The notes under the pieces were generated by a model. The model was given only the letters and a program-made list of their open reading frames with translations. It did not search any database and was not told the origin of the DNA. Below are positions 45,172-53,484 of a stretch of 64,000 bases of DNA, in pieces; within the stretch, counting starts at the first letter, position 1; each line of letters starts with the position of its first letter. A program made the translations under genes and the position numbers. This stretch comes from Streptomyces sp. RerS4. GTDB lineage: Bacteria; Actinomycetota; Actinomycetes; Streptomycetales; Streptomycetaceae. The DNA lies in assembly GCF_023515955.1 (NCBI RefSeq), contig NZ_CP097322.1:5256501-5320500 (forward strand), given 5' to 3'.

Positions 45172-46590
45172 GTGCGCGCCCGGCTGCTCCCGCTCCTCGT
45201 CATCCTCATGGCCGGGGTCCTGCTCGCGCTGGGCTTCCCGCTCGCCGTCAGCCTGGCGTCCGCGCAACAGCAGCGGGTCGTCGTCGACCGGATCGACGAC
45301 AGCGCCCGCTTCGCCGCCCTCGCCCAGTTCGTCATCGACGCAGAGGGCTCCGGCTCCACCGGCGCCGACGAACGCCGCGCCACCCTCCAGCTCGAACTGG
45401 CCCGCTACCAGGAGCTGTACGGCATCCGCGTAGGCATCTTCGGCCGCGACGAGAACGCCATGGCGCGCGCCCCCGGCTGGTGGCAGCTCCCCGAATCCGG
45501 CGAAGGCCGCCGCTCCTACGAGGAAGCCCTCGCCGGCCGGCGCAGCCACGACCCCGGCCAGGTGTGGCCCTGGCAGACCCACGGCCGGCTCCTCGTCGCC
45601 TCCCCGGTCGTCCTCGACGGCGACGTCGTGGCCGTCGTCGCCACCGAGTCACCCACCGACCAGATGCGCGGCCGCATCCTGCGCGGCTGGTTGATCATCG
45701 CCGGCGGTCTCGCGGCCGCCATGCTGCTCGCCTTCGGCGCCGCGCTGCGGCTCACCAGCTGGGTCCTCAAGCCCGTACGCACCCTCGACGCGGCCGCCCA
45801 CGGCATCGCCACCGGCCGGATGAACTCCCGCGTCGCGGCCGCCGGCGGTCCCCCGGAACTACGGCGCCTGGCCCGCTCGTTCAACGAGATGGCCGACAAC
45901 GTCGAAGAAGTCCTCGAACAGCAGCGGGCGTTCGTCGCGGACGCCTCGCACCAACTGCGCAACCCGCTCGCCGCGCTGCTCCTGCGGATCGAGCTGCTCG
46001 CCCTCGAACTGCCCGAGGGCAACGAGGAGATCGCCTCGGTGCGCACCGAGGGCAAACGCCTCGCCCAGGTCCTCGACGACCTCCTGGACCTGGCGCTGGC
46101 CGAGCACGCCTCCGCCGAGATCAGCCTCACCGACATCGGCGCGCTCGCCGCCGAACGGGTCGCCGCCTGGCGGCCTTACGCCGAGGAGAAGGGCGTACGG
46201 CTCACCGAGGCGGGCCGCTCCGCCGTCACCGGCTGGGCGGACCCCATCGCCCTGTCCAGCGCCCTCGACGCCGTCATCGACAACGCCCTGAAGTTCACCC
46301 CCGCCGGAGAGGAGGTCGAGGTCTCCGTGTCGGCGGCCGGGCGCAGCGCGCTCGTCGTCGTCGCCGACCGCGGACCCGGCCTGACCGAGGAGGAACTCCA
46401 GCGGGTCGGCGACCGTTTCTGGCGTAGCGGACGCCACCAGAACATCAAGGGCTCCGGGCTCGGTCTGTCGATCTCCCGCGCCCTGCTCGCCGCCGGCGGC
46501 GGGTCCCTCTCCTACGAGACGAACCCGCCGCACGGGCTGCGCGTCACCGTGGCCGTGCCCCGCACCGACCCACAGGGCGATACGGCTTAG
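45172..46590 (+). CDS. gluK: Sensor histidine kinase GluK
   Basis: 472 residues from GTG 45172. Membrane segment 1 at about 5-30, an extracytoplasmic sensor of about 130 residues, membrane segment 2 near 168-190, then HAMP, HisKA with H260 (DASHQLRNPL) and HATPase (N-box DNALKFTP, G1 DRGPGL, G2 GSGLGLSI). The phosphorylation box has Gln in place of the usual Glu after His (HQLR), common in this actinobacterial subgroup. Twelve bases after gluR. It ends only seven bases before the convergent GH85 stop with no terminator space. Confidence 0.92.
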   Translation: MRARLLPLLVILMAGVLLALGFPLAVSLASAQQQRVVVDRIDDSARFAALAQFVIDAEGSGSTGADERRATLQLELARYQELYGIRVGIFGRDENAMARAPGWWQLPESGEGRRSYEEALAGRRSHDPGQVWPWQTHGRLLVASPVVLDGDVVAVVATESPTDQMRGRILRGWLIIAGGLAAAMLLAFGAALRLTSWVLKPVRTLDAAAHGIATGRMNSRVAAAGGPPELRRLARSFNEMADNVEEVLEQQRAFVADASHQLRNPLAALLLRIELLALELPEGNEEIASVRTEGKRLAQVLDDLLDLALAEHASAEISLTDIGALAAERVAAWRPYAEEKGVRLTEAGRSAVTGWADPIALSSALDAVIDNALKFTPAGEEVEVSVSAAGRSALVVVADRGPGLTEEELQRVGDRFWRSGRHQNIKGSGLGLSISRALLAAGGGSLSYETNPPHGLRVTVAVPRTDPQGDTA

Positions 46591-46597
46591 TCAGGCG

Positions 46598-48727
46598 TTA
46601 CCACGCGAGTGTGGTGCGGGCCGGCGTGGAGGCGGCGTAGACCTCGTCGACGGCCCGTAGCTCGAAGCGCGCCGCCCGTTCCCGGCCCGCGCGGGGTACG
46701 GAGGGCACGTGGAGGGCCGTGCCGCAGGTGCCGCCGAGGAAGCGGCGGGTGCCGTCGGGCAGGACGCGGTGGAGCTCGTAGTGGCGCACCGGGCCGGGCG
46801 CGCGGTCCCACGAGAGGCGCAGCTCGGCTTCCTCGCCCCGCCGGGCGGAGGCGTCCACCCACAGGTGCGGGGGCGGGGCCGGGCGCCGGGCGGCGGTGGT
46901 GTCGCGTACCGTCAGGGCCCCGAGCCGCCAGGACACCGGCCTCTTCCCGGGCGCGGTGATCCGTACGGCCAGGGCGTACGCCGTCCTCCCGGCCAGCGGT
47001 GCGAGGGGGATCCGGGAGGTCCGCCAGCCCTGCCCGGCGCCCGCCGGCGGCGCCACGAGCCATGTGTACGGGATCGGCTCGCCCGACGCGGGCGCCTCGC
47101 GGGTGGCGACGCCGAGCTCGACGGACACCGGGCCCGAGTCCGGCCCGAGGCGGTGGACCAGCTCCGCGACGCAGGCGCCGGTCAGCGCCAGCCGCGTCGC
47201 GTGCAGCCCGACGGTGGCGGGGGCGCTCAGGGCGCCCGAGACGAGCAGGCTGGAACCCCCGCGCCAGGCGTCCGCGAAGTCCAGGGTGACCTCGGGGCGC
47301 GGCCCGGCCGTCTCCACCGCCCAGCGGCGGCCCGGGAGCCGGTCCTGGAGCCCCAGGTGGTTCCAGGGCGCCTCGGAGGCGACCCGACCGTCGGCGTACC
47401 AGCGCAGCCCGTGGCCCGTGTTGAACGAACAGGCGAAGGGCGGCCCGGTGACGGTGGACCGGTCGGCCACCACCGTCGCCGGCGCGCGCCAACCCGTCTC
47501 CGGCGCCGGGCGGGCCGGGTCGAGCGACTCGCCCGTCCACAGGCGGTCGTCGGCGCGGTGGAAGGCCCCGGGGGAGCGGTCGGTGAGGTGATCGCGGGTC
47601 CACTCGGGCCGGTAGAAGCCCAGGCTGACGACGTGCTCGCGCCCGCGCGGCACGATCGCGTCCCAGCGGACCGGCGCGTTCCAGCCGGCGGACTCCAGGT
47701 CGACGGCCGCCCACAGCTCGTGCCGGGAACGGCCCAGCCGCTCGGCGAGCGCGCCGGACGCGGCGAGGGTCTGCGCCGTCCAGCGGAAGTCCACGAACAT
47801 CGTGTCGGCGACCGTGCCCGTCCGGTCCTCGAAGAACTCCTGGTTGAGCGCGTTCAGCGCGCCCTGCCAGCCGACCCGTCCGGTGGTGTTCATGGCGTCG
47901 TACCAGGTGACGCGCAGCCCGTACGGTGCCCCCAGCGCGCGCAGCGCCTTCAGGAACTCCCGCATGGACGAAGCCAGTTCGCTGTCGCCGCCGTCCGTCT
48001 CGGCGTTGACGAACCAGCCGTCGAAGCCGTACGTCCGCGCCACCTCGACCAGCCGCTCGGCGAGCGGGAAGCCACCCGCCGGATCCCGCTGCACCAACTC
48101 CCGGGTCCAGCGCAGGTCACCGCCGTAGGCGACGGGCGGCAGGAAGACGTTGCCGAGCACGGGGACGCCGTTGCGGTGCGCGGCGTCGACCACCGGAGCG
48201 TTCGGCGCGAGGATGATGCCCTCGCCGGAGGAACCGCCCCAGAACACCAGCTCGTCGAGGTACGCCCAGTGCGTGAGCGCGTAGTGGTCGGCGGTCGCCG
48301 AGCCCTGCGAGGGGTTGGACGCGGTCGGCCCGAAGGAGACGAGCGCCGCGATACGGGCCCGGCCCGCGCGGGCGTCGCGGTTCGGCGGGACGGGCGTGAA
48401 GCGCGGGGCCAGTGGCACGGTCGCGGTGTTGTGGGCCAGGTCCGGATCCGTGTGCGGGCTCCACGCCTTCAGCGAGCGCCACACGATGCCCGGTCCGGGC
48501 TCGCCCGCCGGCAGCGAGTCCGGGAACCAGTAGGAGGCGTACGGGGCGAGGCCGGCCGGCGGCGGCGTCGCCGTGGTGGCGGCCGAGGCGGGTACGGGCG
48601 GCAGCAGGGCCGCCCCCGCCCCCGCGAGCCCCGCGACCCCGGCGGCCAGCACCGCGCGCCGGGCGGGACGGGACAAGGAGGGCGGGGCGGGCGTACGCGG
48701 ATCGTCGCCGGCGCCGGTCTCGGACAT
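46598..48727 (-). CDS. GH85-type endo-beta-N-acetylglucosaminidase
   Basis: 709 residues. A Tat-type signal is likely (RPARRAVLAAGVAG...ASAA, twin Arg with cleavage near residue 50). A GH85 barrel follows: FVFWGG-type ELVFWGGSSGEG, NAPVVDAAHRNGVPVLGNVF and the catalytic motif WFVNAETDG with N241 and E243, the Asn/Glu pair of GH85. C-terminal beta domains (about 430-705) include a fibronectin-like module. GH85 enzymes cut the chitobiose core of N-glycans. ATG 48727 follows GAGGAG. It is nine bases after the GH5 gene, so the two are an operon. Confidence 0.9.
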   Translation of the reverse strand: MSETGAGDDPRTPAPPSLSRPARRAVLAAGVAGLAGAGAALLPPVPASAATTATPPPAGLAPYASYWFPDSLPAGEPGPGIVWRSLKAWSPHTDPDLAHNTATVPLAPRFTPVPPNRDARAGRARIAALVSFGPTASNPSQGSATADHYALTHWAYLDELVFWGGSSGEGIILAPNAPVVDAAHRNGVPVLGNVFLPPVAYGGDLRWTRELVQRDPAGGFPLAERLVEVARTYGFDGWFVNAETDGGDSELASSMREFLKALRALGAPYGLRVTWYDAMNTTGRVGWQGALNALNQEFFEDRTGTVADTMFVDFRWTAQTLAASGALAERLGRSRHELWAAVDLESAGWNAPVRWDAIVPRGREHVVSLGFYRPEWTRDHLTDRSPGAFHRADDRLWTGESLDPARPAPETGWRAPATVVADRSTVTGPPFACSFNTGHGLRWYADGRVASEAPWNHLGLQDRLPGRRWAVETAGPRPEVTLDFADAWRGGSSLLVSGALSAPATVGLHATRLALTGACVAELVHRLGPDSGPVSVELGVATREAPASGEPIPYTWLVAPPAGAGQGWRTSRIPLAPLAGRTAYALAVRITAPGKRPVSWRLGALTVRDTTAARRPAPPPHLWVDASARRGEEAELRLSWDRAPGPVRHYELHRVLPDGTRRFLGGTCGTALHVPSVPRAGRERAARFELRAVDEVYAASTPARTTLAW

Positions 48728-48736
48728 GCGGGCTCC

Positions 48737-50008
48737 TCACGCGGGGGGTCGGGTGACGTCGTGCACGCGCAGCACCTCGGTGATGCCGCGCGCGGACAGG
48801 TGGGCCGGATCCCCGGCCAGCTCCTCCAGGACCACGGCCGGCCGCGCACCCCGCTGCGTCAGTGCCGCCCAGGCCTCGAAGAAGGCGCCGCCCGGAGCGC
48901 ACACCGACCGCCCCGGGGCCTCCTCGGCCCCGCCCACGTCGAGGGCGAGCGCGGTGGACCGTACGGCCGGGCGGTGCTCACGACCCCGCCGGGCGGCGGC
49001 GATCCGGGCGAGGGCGGCTCCGGCGGGCTTGACCCGGCGGTCGTTGGTGAGCAGGCCGAGCCCGTACTCCAACTCGGGGAAGTCCGCCAGCTCGCGGGAC
49101 ACGTCGTGCGAGCACCACCACGTCACCCCCCACAGGTCGGCGCAGTCCAGCGCGTTCGCCACGGTCGCCTCGGTGAACCGCGCCGCGTGCGCGGGCCCGA
49201 TCAGCGGCGCGGGCGCCCCGACCTCCTGGAGCCACACCGGCCGGTGCGGATCCGTCGCCCAGGCCTTGGACAGCTCGACCAGGTACGCGGCGTGGTGCTC
49301 GGTGGCCGTTCCGGCGTGGCCGTGGCGCTGCGCCGTGCCGTTGAACACCCAGGAGTGCACGGCGGTGGCGGCGCCGAGCCGCGCGGCCTGGGCGGGGGTG
49401 AAGGGATGATCGTCCCGGTACCAGGCGGCGTCGTACTCGGCGTGTACGTGCGGCCGGCCCGGGGCGCCCTTCTCGCAGGCGGCGAGCATCCGCTCCAACC
49501 AGCGGGCGGCGCCGGCCGAGCAGACGCGGTCGGGGTCGGGGTGGGGCGGCCCGGAGAACTGGTTGATCTCGTTGCCGACGGTCATCCCGAGGAAGTGGGG
49601 CCGGTCGGCGAGGGCGGCGGCCAGCGTGCGCAGGTACTCCTCCTGCGCGGCCACCACGTCCGGATCGGTGTACAGGTGGCGCCGGTGCCAGGTCGTCGTC
49701 CACGACGGCAGGAAGTCGAAGCTCGACAGGTGCCCCTGGAGCCCGTCCACGGCCACGTCGAGACCGCGTTCGCCGGCCGCGTCGGCGAGCGCGACCAACT
49801 GCTCGACGGCGCGCGGCCGGATCAGGGTGCGGTTGGGCTGGAACACCGGCCACAGCGGGAACACCCGGACGTGATCGAGACCGAGTGCGGCGATCGAATC
49901 GAGATCGGCCCGCACCTCGTCGAGGTCGAAGTCCAACCAATGGTGGAACCAGCCCCGGGTCGGGGTGTAATTCACGCCGAAACGCGGGGTGCGGGCGGCA
50001 CGGTCCAT
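48737..50008 (-). CDS. GH5-type glycoside hydrolase, likely beta-mannosidase/mannanase
   Basis: 423 residues, no signal peptide. A TIM-barrel GH5 pattern: FGVNYTPTRGWFHHWLDFD at the start, HVRVFPLWPVFQPN, acid/base E147 in TVGNEINQF and nucleophile E262 in WLQEVGAP, then WWCSHD. It resembles subfamily 18 of GH5, whose bifidobacterial member cleaves the beta-mannose of Man-GlcNAc; this assignment is from memory and context. A cytosolic enzyme next to a secreted GH85 fits import of a released glycan. First gene of the operon; ATG 50008 has AGGA six to seven bases upstream. Confidence 0.85.
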   Translation of the reverse strand: MDRAARTPRFGVNYTPTRGWFHHWLDFDLDEVRADLDSIAALGLDHVRVFPLWPVFQPNRTLIRPRAVEQLVALADAAGERGLDVAVDGLQGHLSSFDFLPSWTTTWHRRHLYTDPDVVAAQEEYLRTLAAALADRPHFLGMTVGNEINQFSGPPHPDPDRVCSAGAARWLERMLAACEKGAPGRPHVHAEYDAAWYRDDHPFTPAQAARLGAATAVHSWVFNGTAQRHGHAGTATEHHAAYLVELSKAWATDPHRPVWLQEVGAPAPLIGPAHAARFTEATVANALDCADLWGVTWWCSHDVSRELADFPELEYGLGLLTNDRRVKPAGAALARIAAARRGREHRPAVRSTALALDVGGAEEAPGRSVCAPGGAFFEAWAALTQRGARPAVVLEELAGDPAHLSARGITEVLRVHDVTRPPA

Positions 50009-50072
50009 GAAAGGTCCTGGAGTTCAGGGGAATTCACCGGGTGCCCACAAGCTGCGCGCCCGCGCCGAAGAA

Positions 50073-50121
50073 GTCAACAGGGCCTCGCGCGCCGCGACTT
50101 ATGCGCTTCAGCCCTGTTGAC
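50073..50121. promoter_or_regulatory. Divergent promoter region with an 11-bp inverted repeat
   Basis: GTCAACAGGGC (50073-50083) and GCCCTGTTGAC (50111-50121) are perfect inverted copies with 27 bases between. The right arm carries TTGACA as a -35 pointing at the LacI gene (17 bases to CAGGCT). The left arm carries TTGACT on the minus strand pointing at the GH5 gene (17 bases to CAGCTT). A factor bound to the repeat would control both operons. Confidence 0.65.
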
Positions 50122-50152
50122 ACACGGGTCCCCCCTGGCCAGGCTGGGCGAA

Positions 50153-50166
50153 CTAATGCGGTTTAG
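50153..50166. promoter_or_regulatory. LacI-type operator
   Basis: CTAATGCGGTTTAG is a palindrome of the form CTAA-N2-CG-N2-TTAG, with the central CG typical of LacI/GalR-family sites. It lies downstream of the putative LacI-gene -10, 84 bases before its start, where binding would block transcription, consistent with autoregulation. Confidence 0.55.
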
Positions 50167-50187
50167 CTCCGCCCGGTCGACCAGGAC

Positions 50188-50267
50188 GTGAACCGAAAAG
50201 GCCAGGGTGTGACGGAAAAGGGCCGGGGTGTGACGGAAAGGGCCGGGGCGTGACGGAAACGCACAGG
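50188..50267 (+). repeat. Four imperfect 20-21-bp repeats at the LacI gene start
   Basis: Units begin with GTG at 50188, 50209, 50230 and 50250 (pattern GTGACGGAAAAGGGCCGGGG). The first three are in one reading frame; the third unit has one A fewer, putting the fourth GTG, used as the gene start, into another frame. Each unit supplies a purine-rich ribosome-binding-like stretch and a GTG. Confidence 0.7.
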
Positions 50268-51356
50268 GCGCGCAGGGTCCGCAGGCCCACCATGAAGGAC
50301 ATCGCCCGCCGCGCCGGCGTGTCGGAGAGCGCCGTCTCCTTCGCGCTCAACGGCCGCCCGGGGGTCTCCGACGCCACCCGCGCCCGCATCCGCGCCCTCG
50401 CCGAGGAACTGGGCTGGCAACCCAACAGCGCCGCCCGCGCCCTCTCCGGCGAACGCTCCGGCGCCATCGGGCTGGTCCTGGCCCGTCCCGCGCACACCCT
50501 GGGCGTCGAATCGTTCTTCCTCCGGCTGGTATCCGGGATCCAGGAGGTCCTCGCGGCCGGCCGGATCGCCCTGCTCTTCCAGGTGGTCGAGGACATCGAC
50601 GCCGAATGCGCCGCCTACCGCCGCTGGTGGGCCGAACGGCGCGTCGACGGGGTCCTCGTCGTCGATCCCCGTACGAGCGACCCGCGCCCGGAACTGCTGG
50701 CGCGGCTGGGCCTGCCGGCCGTACTGGTCGGCGGGCAGGCGCCCGCACGGGGCGCGGCGGACACGCCCGATCCGGCGATCCCCGAGGCCGCGCCGCCCCT
50801 CGGCCTCTCCCGCGTCCGCTCCGACGACGCCCGCGCCATGGCCGACGTCCTGGGCCACCTCCACGCCCTCGGCCACCGCCGCATCACCCACATCGCGGGC
50901 CTCCCCGACCTCGCCCACACCGCCCGCCGCATCGCCTCCCTGCGCGTCGAGGCCGCCCGCCTCGGGCTTTCCGCCGACCGGGTGCGCTCGGTCCCCACCG
51001 ACTACTCCGACGCCGAGGGCGCCGCCGCCACCCGCCGGGTCCTCGCCGAACCGGAGCCGCCCACCGCCCTGATCTACGACAACGACGTGATGGCGGTCGC
51101 CGGCGGCGCGGTCGCCGCCGAACTCGGCATCCCCGTGCCCGGCCGGCTCTCCCTCGTCGCCTGGGACGACTCGGCGCTGTGCCGCGTCACCCACCCCCGG
51201 CTGACCGCCCTGGTCCGTGACACCGCCGCGTTCGGCCGGCTCGCGGCCGAGGAACTCCTCGCCCTCCTCGCCGGAGGGGCGCCCCGCGTCCGGGAGAGCG
51301 AACCGCCCCGACTGGAGCCCCGGGAGAGTACGGCCCCGCCACCGGCCGCATACTGA
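50250..51356 (+). CDS. LacI-family transcriptional regulator
   Basis: 368 residues. N-terminal LacI helix-turn-helix and hinge: MKDIARRAGVSESAVSFALNGRPGVSDATRARI, then RALSGERS. The ligand-binding domain has IGLVLARP, GVLVVDPRTSDPR, GHRRITHIAG, LIYDNDVMAVAGG and SLVAWDDSALCR. It is divergent from the GH5-GH85 operon and 24 bases before a ROK kinase. By analogy it represses the glycan genes until a mannose- or GlcNAc-containing ligand binds. GTG 50250 is preceded by AAAGGG at seven bases. The upstream repeats leave a longer start possible. Confidence 0.9.
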   Translation: MTETHRARRVRRPTMKDIARRAGVSESAVSFALNGRPGVSDATRARIRALAEELGWQPNSAARALSGERSGAIGLVLARPAHTLGVESFFLRLVSGIQEVLAAGRIALLFQVVEDIDAECAAYRRWWAERRVDGVLVVDPRTSDPRPELLARLGLPAVLVGGQAPARGAADTPDPAIPEAAPPLGLSRVRSDDARAMADVLGHLHALGHRRITHIAGLPDLAHTARRIASLRVEAARLGLSADRVRSVPTDYSDAEGAAATRRVLAEPEPPTALIYDNDVMAVAGGAVAAELGIPVPGRLSLVAWDDSALCRVTHPRLTALVRDTAAFGRLAAEELLALLAGGAPRVRESEPPRLEPRESTAPPPAAY

Positions 51357-51380
51357 AATCCGACCTCCAGGAGCGCCACC

Positions 51381-52385
51381 GTGACCACTCCCACCCCAGC
51401 CTTCCCCGCGCCGCGCGCCGGCGCGGGAGCGGCCACCGGTCCGACGGTGGCGATCGACATCGGCGGCACGAAGATCGCGGGCGCGCTGGTCCACCCCGAC
51501 GGCACCCTCACCGCCGCCACCCGCCGCCCCACCCCGCGCGACACGGACGCCGAGGGCGTCATGGCGGCCGTGACCGAAGTGATCGCCGACCTCTCCGGCG
51601 ACCCCCTGTGGGCGTCGGCCGTCCGCTGCGGCATCGGCAGCGCCGGGCCCGTCGACACCTCACGGGGCACGGTCAGCCCCGTCAACATCGCCGCCTGGCG
51701 CGGCTTCCCCGTCCAGGCCCGCGTCGCCGCCGAGCTGCGTGCCCGCGGCGCCCGGATCCCCGTGGTCCTCGCCGGCGACGGCGTGGCCATGACGGCCGCC
51801 GAACACTGGCTCGGCGCCGCCCGCGGCCACGACAACGCCCTGTGCATGGTGGTCTCCACCGGCGTCGGCGGCGGCATCGTCCTGAACGGCCGACTCCACC
51901 CCGGCCCCACCGGCAACGCCGGCCACATCGGTCACATCAGCGTCGCGTTCGACGGCGAGCCCTGTGTCTGCGGCGGCCGAGGTTGCGTCGAATCCCTCGC
52001 CTCCGGTACCGCCATCGCCCGCTGGGCGCGTGAACGCAACTGGACCGGCCCCGACCCCACGGCCGCCGGCGTCGCCACCGCCGCCCGCGCCGGCGACCCG
52101 GTCGCGCTGGCCGCCTTCGACCGGGCCGGCCGCGCCCTGGCCGCCGCCATCGCGGCCACCGCCACCCTCGTCGAAACCGACATCGCGGTCATCGGCGGCG
52201 GGGTCGCCGCCTGCGGGGACACCCTCTTCGTGCCGATCCGGCGGCACCTGGCCTCGTACGCCACCCTGTCCTTCGTGCGCGACCTCAAGGTGGTCCCGGC
52301 CGCCCTCGGCACCGACGCCGGGCTCATCGGCGCGGCCGCCGCCGCGATGATGCTCCTGCCCGGCCCGGCCGACGCTACGGCTTGA
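51381..52385 (+). CDS. ROK-family sugar kinase
   Basis: 334 residues. ATP motif AIDIGGTKIAGALV near residue 25, VSTGVGGGIVLNGRLHPG, and the ROK zinc motif GHIGH ... CVCGGRGCVES with the conserved His and three Cys. ROK enzymes phosphorylate glucose, GlcNAc, mannose or ManNAc. Because it is co-oriented with the LacI regulator and divergent from GH85/GH5, phosphorylation of released mannose or GlcNAc is a likely role. No DNA-binding domain, so it is a kinase rather than a ROK repressor. It overlaps the convergent TAXI gene by 11 bases. Confidence 0.92.
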   Translation: MTTPTPAFPAPRAGAGAATGPTVAIDIGGTKIAGALVHPDGTLTAATRRPTPRDTDAEGVMAAVTEVIADLSGDPLWASAVRCGIGSAGPVDTSRGTVSPVNIAAWRGFPVQARVAAELRARGARIPVVLAGDGVAMTAAEHWLGAARGHDNALCMVVSTGVGGGIVLNGRLHPGPTGNAGHIGHISVAFDGEPCVCGGRGCVESLASGTAIARWARERNWTGPDPTAAGVATAARAGDPVALAAFDRAGRALAAAIAATATLVETDIAVIGGGVAACGDTLFVPIRRHLASYATLSFVRDLKVVPAALGTDAGLIGAAAAAMMLLPGPADATA

Positions 52386-53370
52386 CCGAGCGGTAGTACC
52401 GCCGCGCGCCCTCGTGCAGCTCCAGCGGATCGGTGTAGATCGCGGTGCGCAGGTCCACCAGCTGCGCCGCGTGCACCTCGTGCCCGATCCGGTCCCGGCT
52501 CAGGATCACCGTCCGGGTGAACCGTTCCGTGAGCTCCGCCCCCGTGTCCTCCCGGGTGACCAGCAGGTTCGGTACGGCGACCGTGGCCACCGCCGAGGTG
52601 TTGCGGGCCCGCGTGTACGCGTCCTGCGGCATCACCGCGGCCCGATAGTAGGCGGCCGGGCTGCCACTGGCCTGGAGCCGCTCCAGCAGGTCGCCGAGCT
52701 GGACGAGCCGGACGTCGAAGCGCTCCGACAGCTCGCGCACCGCGTTCGTCGGGAGCCCGCCGGACCAGAAGAAGGCGTCGATGCGGCCCGCCTCCAGCTC
52801 CGCCGGCATGGTGTCGATGCCGATCGCCACCGGCGTGATGTCCCGTGCGGGGTCCAGCTTGGCCGCCTTCAGCAGCCGGTCGGAGATCAGCCGCACGCCC
52901 GACCCGTCCTGACCCACCGCGACCCGCTTGCCGCGCAGGTCGTGCGCCGACTGCACGGGCGAGCCGGCGGGCACCACCAGCTGCACGTAGTCGTCGTAGA
53001 GCCGCGCGCAGCCGCGCAGCCGCGTCGCGCCCGGCTTGCCGTCGGCCCGGTACTTGGCCACCGCGTCCGCCGTCGCCACCGTGAAGTCGGCCGCGCCGGC
53101 CGCCACGCGCTGGAGGTTCTGCTGCGAACCCTCGCTGGTCTCCAGCCGCACCCGCACCTCGGGCATGTCCTGGGCGAGCGCCTGCTCCAGCAGCTGGCCG
53201 TACCGGTGGTAGACGCCCGTACGCACCCCCGTGCTGAAGGTCAGATCACCCGAGAGCTCCGGCTCGCCGAAGGGTTTCAGCCACCACAGCAGCCCCGCGA
53301 GCACCGCCAGGGCGGCGACCAGGCCCTGCAGAGCGCGGCGGCGGCCGAAACGGGGAGGTATGCGGAACAT
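52375..53370 (-). CDS. TAXI-family solute-binding protein
   Basis: 331 residues. An N-terminal signal/anchor (about residues 13-32) is followed by the TAXI-type TRAP substrate-binding domain: FSTGVRTGVYHRYGQLLEQAL, LETSEGSQQNLQRVAAGAADF, VQSAHDLRGKRVAVGQDGSG and EAGRIDAFFWSGGLPTNAV. No lipobox is evident. TAXI proteins normally work with TRAP DctMQ fusion permeases; none is present here, so the partner is elsewhere or the protein has another role. Glutamate and related carboxylates are known ligands of the family. Confidence 0.88.
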   Translation of the reverse strand: MFRIPPRFGRRRALQGLVAALAVLAGLLWWLKPFGEPELSGDLTFSTGVRTGVYHRYGQLLEQALAQDMPEVRVRLETSEGSQQNLQRVAAGAADFTVATADAVAKYRADGKPGATRLRGCARLYDDYVQLVVPAGSPVQSAHDLRGKRVAVGQDGSGVRLISDRLLKAAKLDPARDITPVAIGIDTMPAELEAGRIDAFFWSGGLPTNAVRELSERFDVRLVQLGDLLERLQASGSPAAYYRAAVMPQDAYTRARNTSAVATVAVPNLLVTREDTGAELTERFTRTVILSRDRIGHEVHAAQLVDLRTAIYTDPLELHEGARRYYRSVKP

Positions 53371-53484
53371 GCGCGCGATCCTGCCACCCCGCCGCCCCTC
53401 CTGTCACGGCCCGCACCCCGCACCCACCACCGGCGCCCCGCCCGCGCGGCCGGAGGTCTCCCGGGCACCGCCTACCCTTGTTGC

